From Manihot esculenta (lineage: Eukaryota; Streptophyta; Magnoliopsida; Malpighiales; Euphorbiaceae): a stretch of 64,000 nucleotides of DNA. Positions 33,659 to 44,363 of the stretch are shown here, one piece after another. How positions within the stretch are numbered: the stretch's first letter is position 1; the number at the start of each line of letters is the position of its first letter. The notes under the pieces are model-generated. The model saw only the letters and a list, made by a program, of their open reading frames with translations, did no database searches and was not told where the DNA came from. The stretch covers positions 24,958,665 to 25,022,664 of the forward strand of contig NC_035164.2 of the NCBI RefSeq assembly GCF_001659605.2. The letters are read 5' to 3'. The translations under genes were made by a program, and so were the position numbers.

Positions 33659-34368
33659 ATTTATTTATATTTCATTTTTTAAAAATAAAATTTGGCTCAC
33701 AACATATTAAACTCATTTTTTTTTCTAGATATATATATATTCTAAATCTAAATAGTTTATGAAAGCTATTAATAAACTAACCATTACTAATAGAATTCTT
33801 ATATTTTTCCTAAAAAATTTAAATTTATGTTCAAAAATTTAAATAGTTTAACATATAATTTCAATTGCATAAATAGAAGTAAATAAAAATAATTCTCACT
33901 TCTTAATAATAAAAAGAGATTGTATAAATATAAATTAAATAATGAGTGAATTTACTTGATAAATATTTTAAAAATTAAAAAAATATAATTAAAGTTAAAA
34001 ACTTGAAAATTAGAAGTAAATTTTTAGATTGAAAAAGAATGGAAGTAGGATGGTTGTGGTTTTATTTATGAGAAAAGTACTATCAAGTTTCAAAGTTTTT
34101 AGAAAATTTATAAGTTCATCTCAATATCAAAATCACTCAAGCAAAATGTTCTTATATTTTATAAAATTAAATTGTTTAGTAATTTTATAAAAAAATCATT
34201 AATTAATTTATTTTGGTTTTATTAAAGAAACTAAATAGTATGAATATTTAAACTTATAAGTACTAAATAATATATATAGTTAAAATTATATGGACTAAAT
34301 AATATAAATATTCAAAGTAGGTTAATAGATTTTTTGATAAAATAATTAAAGAATTTAATTTTATAAAA

Positions 34369-35737
34369 GTGAAATATCTACAAAAATCACAAACTTTTCA
34401 CTTTTTTTTTTTTTACAATTGTACCCTTAACATTTTTTTTGACAAAAATACTCTATACTAATGATATTTTTACAATTATACTCTCCATCCATATTTCCAT
34501 TAAAAATTAATAGATAAAATCATTTCAACATAAGAAATCTCTAAATTAACAAAACAAAAATTCTAATTAGAATAATATCTAAACCTAAAGTGAGAGATAG
34601 TGACAAAAAAGTTTTTTTTTTTTTTTTTTAAATCTTGTGTAGTCTCCAGAAGTAATGTCTTAAACTATAAATGGATGATTATTAATTCGAGCATTAATAT
34701 TGGTTGAAATATCTTCTCCATCTATTTCTACAGAACAACCGTTTATATTCATCTATAAATTTGTATATATGTCATTTGATGCCGATGCAAAATTTCCTCC
34801 ATTGTACTATGAAGTTATTTGCTCCATCAAATTTGATGGTTTAACCATTGCTTTTGTTACAGAAGCTTTCTCATCTTGAGTTGTCCAACTCATCTGTATG
34901 TCTGTTGTTTGTCTTGGACCATATGCTACCGGTTTAATCACGAGATAGAGAAAGATATTTTTTTGTCTCTATCTTTATCTTTAGGTTTAAATAATACTCT
35001 AATTAGGTTTTTTCTTTGTTAATTTAGGGGTTTCTTATGCTAAAATAGGTTTATTCGTTAGTTTTTAATAGGAATATGAACGAAGGATACAATTATAAAA
35101 ATATCGTTAGTGATGTAACCGAAAATAGAGCTGTACTGTGATTGACCCACCAGCAACTAAGAGAATGTGAGGTGGTTGGCGCCTACGGCCGACCACTCTG
35201 ACGTTCAAGTCAGTGAACTGAAGAATAGGACATGTATAAGAAATTACTTAGAAATCAAGAGTATTCTTGTGTAAGAATTACCTATTTTTGTCTCTACAAT
35301 CATTAATTTTTATATTGTAAGAAGTTGGGGTTAATTATAGTATTAACTGATAATTCAAAAATGATGTGGCAGGCTAATTGATAGTGGATCTTGCCAGCCT
35401 AATTGGTCGGGGATTCTGCGATTACAGGTGTAATAGGAGTCTACTGAATTATGCCTGCTAACGGTAACTTTATGTGAAGATCTAACCTCTTCAAAGAAGG
35501 GCGAGCCTTGATGAAAAATTAGATGCTACGGTGTTCGAGACTTCCACTCCACGGGTGGAACTGTGTATTGGCTGGTCAAATTCTTGCCACGTGGCCCTAT
35601 CTCATGTGATAGCTCATGACCTACTCTGGGCAATTATTGTATGATATCAGTTAGTATAGGACATTTCAATTGAAAAAAAATTAAGGGTACAAATGTAAGA
35701 AAGTGAAAAGTTTAAAATTTTTATAGACATTATCCCT
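34369..35737. mobile_element. Mutator-type MITE containing a solo LTR
   Basis: Perfect 10-bp duplications TTTTATAAAA flank it (34359-34368 and 35738-35747). The left arm (34369-34620) and right arm (34930-35105 plus 35655-35737) are inverted copies; the right arm is split by the solo LTR at 35111-35649. Without it the element is about 825 bp. The duplication length and TIRs fit Mutator. Confidence 0.87.
35111..35649. mobile_element. Solo LTR, 539 bp
   Basis: Starts TGATGTAACCG and ends TATGATATCA (TGAT...ATCA inverted ends), flanked by perfect 5-bp duplications GTTAG (35106-35110 and 35650-35654). No internal region or second LTR is present, as expected after LTR-LTR recombination. The parent family is not identified. 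Its insertion interrupts the MITE arm exactly, so it is younger than the MITE. Confidence 0.88.
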
Positions 35738-36371
35738 TTTATAAAATATAAAAATGTTTTAATTGTATAATTTTAAAATAAGGACAAATTAATGATTTTT
35801 TTTAAAAATTTTAGAGATTTAATAATAATTTTTTTCTTATTTTAGAGTTAAGAGAAAATGGTAGGTAATTGAAAAAAAATTGTCTAATTACTTCTTATAA
35901 ATAAAAAAAATATAAAAATAACTTAAATAATGAGTGAATAAATCATCTTGAATATTTTGAAGAGAAAAAAAAAATCTAAGTAAAGACTTTAAAGTCGAAA
36001 GCTTAAAGATTTAGGAGTAAATTTTATGAATTAGAAAATAATACAGGGAAAAATTGTAATACCCGGTTAGACTCCGGTATCAGAATTCCTACCGTCCGGT
36101 GGAATCTCGGATGTCGGAGACCTCTAGAAGGGTAAAATCATGTTTTCATAAAATGTTTTAATATATTTCATGATTTTAAGTAAAGAGAAAATGAGTTTTT
36201 GCATGAAAACAACCTTGGAGGAAAACCCAGGTTCGGCCGCCGAACATGCAGGCATTTCGGGTGTGCCTTAGGCCCCCAAAGGCATAGGTTGAGGAAAGTC
36301 CAGGTTCGGCCGCCGAACATGGCATGCATGCGGAGGCACGTTCGGCCCCCGAACGTGGCCTGGCCAGCCAC

Positions 36372-36379
36372 TATAAAAG
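36372..36379 (+). promoter_or_regulatory. LTR TATA box
   Basis: TATAAAAG in a context (CCAGCCACTATAAAAGGG) conserved in the other LTRs: about 43995 (copy 1 3' LTR), 47176 (copy 2) and, in reverse, near 56065 and 57090. Likely drives the element transcript. Confidence 0.75.
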
Positions 36380-37558
36380 GGTCCCTTAGCCGAAAACGGG
36401 CGAGCTTTTTCCCCATTTGCGGCCAAGGTGAGCTCTCTGCCGCCCCTCACCGATCTTGAGTTCTTTCCTTCAAATCTTTCACGATTTTCACAAGTTTTCA
36501 TCTTGTTTTGAAGATTTTCAAGTTTTGAGCAAGTTTTGAGCTTGGAGACCCAAGGAAGTTCAAAATCTCCCATCTCCAAGATTAGGTCGTCTCTCTCTCG
36601 ATCTTCAAGAGGTAAGAGCCGATCTTAAGCTCATTGCATGTTTTAAGTAAGTTTTATGAAGATCTATGGGGTAGAATGCATGTTTAGCTTATAGTTAGGT
36701 TTTTGAGTTGTTATTGTGTTTTGAACAATGTGGCTTGCCAATGCATGTTTGATGTGTTGTAGATGGGGCTTAAGATAGTTTGAAGCCCCTAGGAGCTTGT
36801 ATGCTTGTGTATGTGTGTTGTAGAATAGGTTTATGCATGTTTGGATGGAATGGGAGGCGTATGTGCATAGAAGAGCTGAGTTTCTGTCACTAGGGGAGAA
36901 ACCAGGTTCGGCAGCCGAAGGAACTTTCGGCCGCCGAACATGCTTGTGGAAGCAGCCTTCGGCTGCCGAAACTTGCCCCGAAAGGAGACTTTCGTCTCTG
37001 TCTGGGAGTTTCGGCCGCCGAAAGTGCCGCCGAACATGCATGAGTTTCGCTTCTGTCTGGGAGTTTTGGCCGCCGAAGGTGCCGCCGAACCTGCCTGACT
37101 TTCGGCTCTGGAGGGACTTTCGGCCGCCGAACCTGCCGCCGAAAGTGCCCTGTTCAGCCTTCCTTTGCATGTTTTTGCATGATTGTTTTGAGGTATTTTA
37201 GGGGGTTTTTGGGGGATGTTTTTAGAATTATGTTCTAGTTGTTTGGTCCCTCATTTGAGTCCACCTGTGTAGGTTCGGACCTGAGGAACCGAGGACCCCA
37301 GCAGTGAGTCAGCTGCTTCAGTCTTTGTCAGAGCTAGCCAAGAGGTGAGTAGAATAAACCTTTACGATTTAAAGCAAATAAATTATAAAGTTTTTAGCAT
37401 GTTCATGCATCATGAATGCCATGTGATGAAATAGGTTGTTTGCATTAGAATTCACGAATATGTTGCATTGCATTTATGATGTTGATGTGGATTGGTTATT
37501 GGATGACCCTTTAGTCCTCATATGATATGATGATGTTACTGCATGATATGTTATGGAA

Positions 37559-37711
37559 GTCCAGGTTGTACCCATTCTACGTCCCTGGCACTATGTAAGA
37601 GAAAGTCCAGGTTGTACCCATTTTACGTCCCTGGCACATTGGAATGTTATGATATGTTATGTTAAGAGAAAGACCGGTTGTACCCATTCTACGTTCCGAC
37701 ACTTTGGAATG
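37559..37711 (+). repeat. Minisatellite in the gypsy LTR
   Basis: Three imperfect units, each with GGTTGTACCCATTCTACGT followed by CCCTGGCAC or a variant, spaced about 46-65 bp. Related triplets in reverse orientation lie at about 53295-53445 and 63430-63585 in the copy 3 LTRs (GGGCGTAGTGCAGGCCACAC). Confidence 0.85.
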
Positions 37712-38341
37712 TAGAGGACTATTGGTGACAATACCATCCGAGATGTGATTTGTTGTGATGTGTTGCATTACATGATGGCATGAGATTTTAAATGTTATTT
37801 TCCATTATTCTGCTCACTGGGCTCTAGTAGCTCACCCCTTTTCCCTAATCCCCCAGGATTGCAGGTACGGGCTAGACAGAGAAGGCAAGGAGAGTAAAAT
37901 CATGTGTTTGTAATAGATAGAAAGTGGATATGATAAATTGTAAAGTTTGAATAGTCATGTTATGTATAATGATATTGAGGATTAGAAGTTGTGCTTGACC
38001 CTATGGATGTTGTTATCCCTTTTAATACATGATCTTAGATGTGTTATGATGTAGATGTAAACCAACTCAACACATGTTATGCCACCCATTGGGGGCATTG
38101 ATGAGATCCCACAGAGGGGTCAAGGTTATGATTATGACTATGTTCAGTGCATGCACAGGTTGAGTTTGGTATATGATAGAATGTATGAAAGAAAAGTTTT
38201 AATTTTTATGTATGTTGTTGATCATGTATGGGATTAAATAGGTTTACAGGTTACATGTCAGGCTTGCTACGGGTCCCGGCGGCCTTAAGCCGATCTGGAT
38301 CCTAGCGCCGGTAGCGGTCCGATTTTCGGGTCGTTATAGAA

Positions 38342-38353
38342 TGGTATCAGAGC
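38342..38353 (+). other. Gypsy copy 1 primer binding site
   Basis: TGGTATCAGAGC, initiator tRNA-Met type, three bases after the LTR end. Confidence 0.88.
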
Positions 38354-38599
38354 CCTAGGTTCATATGGTCGGACCTAGAGTGTCGGGCTCATAGATGTTA
38401 TAGAACGTCAAGCACAATAGGAAGATCATGTCCACTAGGATAGGATGTAGAGTCCTGTCTTGATTGATGATGTGAAATGCCATGATTATATGCAAGTGCA
38501 TTAATGATATGTGATGTATGTGATGAGGGTTCATGTGTGCCCACATGAACCATATGATGCTAATGTTTGCTTGTTATGTGCTGCCTTTCAGAAAACAGG

Positions 38600-39799
38600 A
38601 TGAGGAAAACTCGTCGATTTGCACGATTGACTGGAGTACCACCTGAGGATGAGGGCACGAGCGCCCGTCCTCCTGCATTGCCTAAGGCAATGTTATGTAG
38701 ATCAAGCAGAGAAAGAGTGTCAAGGGACCCTAGAAGATCTTTTGATGCTAGCAGAAGGGGGACAGATAGAGGAGGAAGTTCTTCAGATGTGAGGGAGGTT
38801 ATGGAAGAGGATCAGAGGAGGGATGGGAATCTGGATGTCAGCATGACGGAAGAAGGGACAGGGGAGTCTCAGGGAGGCGCTCAGGCCTCGGGGTATGGTT
38901 TTCCACCCCATTATCCACCCTTCCCATAGGGTTCAGGGTATCCGATGGGAGGCACATCGGATTACTCCAGCTTTAGCCCCTACACTACCTACATGCCTTA
39001 TCCACCTTTCTATCCACCTCACCCTCAGTACCCAGCTTATCCACCCTCACCCTTTTATCCTCACCCGGAAAACCCCACCTCGGGGAATGCTGCACCTCCA
39101 CCTCCACCACCTACAGAACCAGCAGCCCTAGCTACTCAACCTCCTAGACCTAGCTCAGCCAGTGGGAGCAAGGTCAAGATGACCGACTACATGAAACTGG
39201 ATGCTCCTCAGTATGAAAAAGGGGATGACCCATTTGTGTATCTTGAAAGGGTTAAGGTGATCACAGATGAGATTGGGGCTGATGACAGTAGAGCCATTCA
39301 GATGGCTGGGTTCATGCTTAAGTGTAAGAAGGCACGAGAGTGGTTCAAGAATTATGTGAACCCGAGAGTAGACATCATGTCTTGGGAGGAGTTTGCAAAC
39401 GAGTTTGCAGGATGGGCTTTCCCAGATAGTTCAAGGGAGCTGAAGATGATAGAGTTTGAGCAGTTGAGGCAGACTGATGAGATGGGTGTAGAGGAGTTCA
39501 CAGACAGATTCTTGGAGCTGTTGCCATTTGCAGGGCAAAATCTTGACTCGGATCAGAAAAGGTCAAGGAGGTATATCATGAAACTCCACTCTAGATATTC
39601 CTCCTTGATCCAGTCAGCAGATAGGGAGAGCTTCCATGCCATAGTGGATATGGCCCGGAAAATGGAGGCCAGTGCCATCGTTCAGGGAACAGTCAGACAG
39701 TCAGTGGCACAGTCTTCTGGTTCCAAGACCCCAGGCTCTTCTTCTCTGAGTGCAGCAGCTTCAGGTAGCAAAGCCGAAGAAGAACAAGTTCTGGAATAA
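38600..39799 (+). pseudogene. Gypsy copy 1 Gag, broken
   Basis: Starts at the ATG of MRKTRRFARLTG, which matches the start of copy 3. An acidic/Arg-rich N-terminus is followed by a Pro/Tyr-rich stretch ([18 protein letters not shown]) and the retrotransposon Gag domain ([32 protein letters not shown]). An in-frame TAG at 38927-38929 cuts it after about 109 residues. A small deletion near 39755-39775 then moves the frame, so the zinc knuckle ([15 protein letters not shown]) is read in the Pol frame that opens at 39750. In copies 2 and 3 Gag and Pol are one frame. Confidence 0.88.
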
Positions 39800-42700
39800 A
39801 GTCAAGTCTAGTCTGGGATTAGGGAGTGGCTCAAGCTCTGGTGCGGATAATGCAGTTTGTGCGAAGTGCAGTAGGCCACACAGGGGAGTTTGCCGGGCTG
39901 GGACAGCGGCCTGCTTCAGATGCGGGCAAGAGGGACACATGGCTCGGGAGTGTCCTAGGGCAGCTTTTGGAGCACAGTCTCAGCAGACAACTTCTGGTAG
40001 TGTGGCTCAGCCAGCAGCTCCAGCCATGACTCAGGCTAGTGGCAGAGGGAGAGGGAGAGGGGCAGCCTCTTCTTCAGCGGGTTTCAGAGGTGAAGGTCTA
40101 TCAGCTCCAGCACGGATCTTCACAATGACTCAGCAGGAGGCAGATGCATCTAACACCATGGTGGCAGGTAACTTAGTCATTGGTTGTTCAGATGTGTATG
40201 CCTTGATGGACCTTGGTGCATCTCATTCTTTTATTGCTCCGAGAGCCGTCCAGAGGTTGGGGTTGATGATCTCTGAGTTAGAGTGTCCTCTCTGGGTCAG
40301 TGGACCCAAGTGTGATCCATCAGTGGCAGAGTCAGTCTGCCAGTGCAGTCCAGTCTTTGTTGAGGGAAGATGCCTTTCCGCCGACCTTGTGGTTCTAGAC
40401 TTGACAGATTTTGACGTCATTCTAGGGATGGACTGGTTATCTACCCATGGTGCTACCTTGGACTGCAGGGACAAGGTAGTCAGGTTCAGAGAGGATGGGT
40501 CAGAGGTTGTCTTCAGGGGAGACAGGAGGGGTACACCTAGAGGTTTGATATCAGCTCTTCAGGCTCGTAGGTTGCTTAGGAAGGGATGTCAGGGGTATTT
40601 GGCTCATGTGAGAGAGTTCAGTAGTCAGGTTAGAGAGCCCGCCTCGGTGCCAGTGGTTAGAGAGTTCCTAGATGTCTTCCCAAACGAGCTGCCAGGTCTA
40701 CCACCTGCTAGGGAGATAGAGTTCGAGATAGAACTGATGCCTGGAACCCGACCGATCTCTATCCCTCCCTATAGGATGGCTCCAGCCGAGTTGAAAGAAT
40801 TGAAGGAACAGTTGCAAGAGCTGGTAGAAAAGGGCTTCATCCGACCGAGCACCTCACCTTGGGGTGCACCAGTCTTGTTTGTGAGAAAGAAGGATGGATC
40901 CCTTAGACTTTGTATCGACTACAGGCAGTTGAACAAAGTCACTACCAAGAATAAGTACCCGTTGCCTAGGATCGATGATCTATTTGACCAGCTAGCCGAA
41001 GCAGGTTGTTTCTCCAAAATAGATCTGAGATCGGGGTACCATCAGCTAAGGATAAGGGAAGAAGATGTGCCAAAGACAGCTTTCAGGACCAGATATGGGC
41101 ATTTTGAGTTCCTTGTAATGCCGTTCGGGTTAACCAACGCCCCTGCAGCATTCATGGATCTCATGAACAAAGTGTTTAGCCAATACCTGGATCACTTTGT
41201 TATTGTCTTCATAGATGATATCTTAGTGTATTCCAGGAATGCAGAGGAGCATGCCCATCATCTGAGGTTGGTTCTACAGACCTTGAGGGAGCACGGCTTG
41301 TATGCCAAGTTCTTCAAGTGTGAGTTCTGGCTGAGGAGCATCTCATTCTTGGGGCATGTAGTGTCAGAGAATGGAATGGAGGTGGACCCCAAGAAGGTAG
41401 AAGCTGTGGCTAACTGGCCTAGACCCACTTCAGTGACGGAGATCAGGAGTTTCTTGGGTTTGGCAGGTTACTACAGGAGGTTCGTTCAAGACTTCTCAAA
41501 AGTTGCAGCTCCTCTGACCAGACTAACCAGGAAGAATCAAAAGTTTGTGTGGACCGACCAGTGCGAAGAGAGTTTTGAAGAGCTTAAGAAGAGGTTGACT
41601 TCAGCACCAGTGTTAGCTCTGCCATCTAGTGATGAGGATTTTACAGTCTTTTGTGATGCGTCCCGTGTGGGACTGGGTTGTGTACTAATGCAGAATAAGA
41701 GGGTGATTGCTTATGCTTTTAGGCAGCTGAAGAAGCATGAGTTGAATTACCCCACGCATGACCTTGAGATGGCAGCAGTAATCTTTGCACTCAAGATGTG
41801 GAGGCACTACCTCTATGGGGTAAAATGTGAGATCTTTACAGATCATAAGAGCCTGCAGTACATCCTGAGTCAAAGAGATTTGAACTTGAGGCAGAGAAGG
41901 TGGGTAGAGCTGCTGAGTGATTATGATTGCAAGATTCAGTATCATCCGGGTAAGGCGAACGTCGTGGCAGACGCCCTAAGCCGGAAGTCACTAGGCAGTC
42001 TATCCCACATCACGGCTGAGAGAAGACCAGTGGTGAAGGAGTTTTACAAGCTTATTGATGAAGGTCTATAGTTGGAGTTGTCTGGTACAGGTGCTTTAGT
42101 GGCCCAGATGAGAGTGACACCTGTGTTTCTGAAGCAGGTAGCTCAGAAACAGCATGAGGACCCAGAGTTAGTGAAGATTGCCAGGACTGTTCAGTCGGGC
42201 AAGGACAGTTAATTCAGATTTGACAGTAAGGGGATCCTCCGCTATGGGAGTCGATTGTGTGTACCAGATGACATAGGGCTAAAAGGAGACATTATGAGGG
42301 AGGCTCATAATGCGAGATACAGCGTTCACCCCGGAGCCACCAAGATGTATCAAGATCTGAAGAAAGTTTATTGGTGGCCAGCGATGAAGAAAGAAGTGGC
42401 ACAGTTTGTGTCAGCCTGCGAAGTGTGTCAGAGGGTGAAGCTGGAACATCAGAAGCCGGCTGGAATGCTTAACCCGCTACCTATTCCAGAGTGGAAATGG
42501 GAGAATATAGCTATGGACTTCGTAGTGGGGTTACTGGCGACGTCCAACAGATTGGACTCCATATGGGTGATTGTGGATGGACTCACCAAATATGCTCACT
42601 TCATCCCTGTCAGGAGTGGTTATTCTGTGGACAAGTTGGCGCAGGTGTATGTAGAAGAGATCGTCAGGCTGCATGGGGTTCCTGTTTCAATAGTGTCCGA

Positions 42701-43550
42701 TAGAGGAACCCAGTTCACCTCCAGGTTTTGGCGGAGTCTGCAGAATGCCATGGGTACCAGGTTGGATTTCAGTACTGCCTTCCACCCCCAGACTGACGAA
42801 CAGTCAGAAAGGACCATCCAGACTATCGAGGATATGCTTAGAATGTGTGTGCTAGACTTTGGCGGTTCTTGGAGGCAACATCTACCTTTGGTGGAGTTTG
42901 CCTACAATAACAGTCATCATGCTAGCATCGGGATGGCTCCATATGAGGCTTTGTATGGGAGGAAGTGCAGATCACCTGTTTGCTGGGAAGAGGTTGGAGA
43001 AAAGGCCTTGGCAGGGCCTGAGCTAGTAGAGATTACCAGCAGGGTGGTACCCATAATCAGAGAAAGAATCAAGACTGCTGCAAGCAGACAAAAGAGTTAT
43101 GCAGACATCCGCAGACGTCAAGTAGAGTTTCAGGAGGGGGACCTGGTATTGCTCAAGGTGTCTCCTATGAAAGGAGTGGTTCGCTTTGGGAAGAAAGGTA
43201 AACTAGCCCCACGATACATCGGACCCTTTGAAATCTTGCAAAAGGTTGGGAATGTGTCGTACAAGCTGGATTTACCTGCTTCAATGGAAAGAATCCATCC
43301 GGTTTTTCATGTTTCAATGTTGAGGAAGTTTGTGTCAGATCCGAGCAAGGTTCTTAGTGAGCCTGATGTGGAGGTCCAAGAGGATCTCACCTATGTTGAA
43401 CAGCCAGTACGGATCATAGACACCCAGATCAAAAAGCTAAGGAACAAGGAAATCCCGATGGTGAAAGTCCTGTGGAGCCACCACAATATGGAAGAATGCA
43501 CTTGGGAGACACGAGAGTCCATGCTCCAGCAATACCCTTATCTTTTCTAA
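39750..43550 (+). pseudogene. Gypsy copy 1 Pol, broken
   Basis: One frame with two stops (TAG 42069-42071; TAA near 42210). Order: zinc knuckle [14 protein letters not shown]; protease with DLGASHSFI (copies 2 and 3 have DPGA); RT with [11 protein letters not shown] and active site FIDDILVYS; RNase H ([27 protein letters not shown]); integrase with an HHCC zinc site (CEVCQRVK) and D-D-E residues (MDFVVGL, VSDRGTQF, then Glu in QSERTIQT); and a C-terminal chromodomain-like tail (KVLWSHHNMEECTWE). Catalytic residues are present. The stops fall between RNase H and integrase. Ends QQYPYLF-stop at 43550. Confidence 0.92.
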
Positions 43551-43658
43551 GGTTTGTTCCTTGTGAGTTTTATGTGCGTTGTATGTATGATATGTGTATG
43601 CCATGCTATGTGCTAGTTGAGGAACATTCGGGGACGAATGTTCTTAAGGGTGGGAGAA

Positions 43659-44209
43659 TGTAATACCCGGCTAGACTCCGGTATCAGAATTCCTACCGTC
43701 CGATGGAATCTCGGATGTCGGAGACCTCTAGAAGGGTAAAACCATGTTTTCATAAAATATTTTAATGTATTTCATGATTTTAAGTAAAGAGAAAATGAGT
43801 TTTTGCATGAAAACAACCTTGGAGGAAAACCCAGGTTCGGCCGTCGAACCTCAAGTTCGGCCGCCGAACATGCAGGCATTTTGGGTGTGCCTTAGGCCCC
43901 CGAAGGCATAGGTTGAGGAAAGTCCAAGTTCGGCCGCCGAACATGGCATGCATGCGGAGGCACGTTCGGCCCCCGAACGTGGCCTGGCCAGCCACTATAA
44001 AAGGGTCCCTTAGCCGAAAACGGGCGAGCTTTTTCCCCATTTGCGGCCAAGGTGAGCTCTCTGCCGCCCCTCACCGATCTTGAGTTCTTTCCTTCAAATC
44101 TTTCACGATTTTCACAAGTTTTCATCTTGTTTTGAAGATACGGGTCCCGGCGGCCTTAAGCCGATCTGGATCCTAGCGCCGGTAGCGGTCCGATTTTCGG
44201 GTCGTTACA
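43659..44209 (+). repeat. Gypsy copy 1 3' LTR with large internal deletion
   Basis: 551 bp. It matches the 5' LTR up to about 44137 (GTTTTGAAGA) and again from ACGGGTCCCGG to the end. About 1750 bp corresponding to 36515-38268 is missing. A 20-bp palindrome-bearing segment near 43842-43862 is present here but absent from the 5' LTR. Ends GGGTCGTTACA with target copy AAAAT after it. Confidence 0.9.
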
Positions 44210-44363
44210 AAAATATAAGTGAAGAGTTGCTGTGGAAATTTTCTGAGCATTGAAGTGTTGTTTATTTAATATTTTAGGAAAAATTACCTAAAACTCTCTA
44301 AAACATTTTAAAAGTTTAAGGAGGGCCCATGACCCCCTTGGCCCTATGGTGGCTTTGCCACTG

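Larger units (their letters stand above)
36055..38338 (+). repeat. Gypsy copy 1 5' LTR (2284 bp)
   Basis: Starts TGTAATACCCGG and ends GGGTCGTTATA (the last two bases TA where the 3' LTR has CA). It contains palindromic TTCGGCCGCCGAA-type motifs in two clusters, upstream of the TATA box (36232-36356) and far downstream (36905-37145), plus a minisatellite near 37559. Confidence 0.92.
36055..44209 (+). mobile_element. Gypsy chromovirus copy 1, full insertion
   Basis: Bounded by perfect 5-bp duplications AAAAT (36050-36054 and 44210-44214). Order: 5' LTR 36055-38338, PBS 38342, Gag 38600-39799, Pol to 43550, polypurine tract AAGGGTGGGAGAA, 3' LTR 43659-44209. Pol order RT-RNase H-integrase and the C-terminal chromodomain-like tail place it in the Tekay/Del branch of plant chromoviruses. 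Several stops and a frameshift disable it. The two LTRs differ greatly in length because of an internal deletion in the 3' copy. Confidence 0.93.
33038..44363. mobile_element. Putative DNA element splitting the LINE
   Basis: Left end near 33038 reads TTGTGGTGGATCTAAAAATT; right end reads ...ATGGTGGCTTTGCCACTG. Together they resemble the inverted ends (CAGTGGCGGAKC / GGCTCCGCCACTG) of a common plant repeat. LINE coding similarity stops at one end and restarts at the other, so something inserted here. Most of the present length is later insertions (MITEs and gypsy copy 1). No clean target duplication was found. Confidence 0.4.

Noticed and set aside
36199..36459. Plus- and minus-strand frames rich in FGGRT, RPPN and SAAE motifs in the gypsy LTRs (also near 36664-37201, 55105-55395, 56104-56709)
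   Set aside because: They are translations of the TTCGGCNGCCGAA palindromes in different frames, with no domain and no conservation between copies.
36905..37145. Repeated palindromes considered as a CRISPR-like array
   Set aside because: Plant nuclear LTR context, irregular spacing, no unique equal-length spacers and no cas genes.
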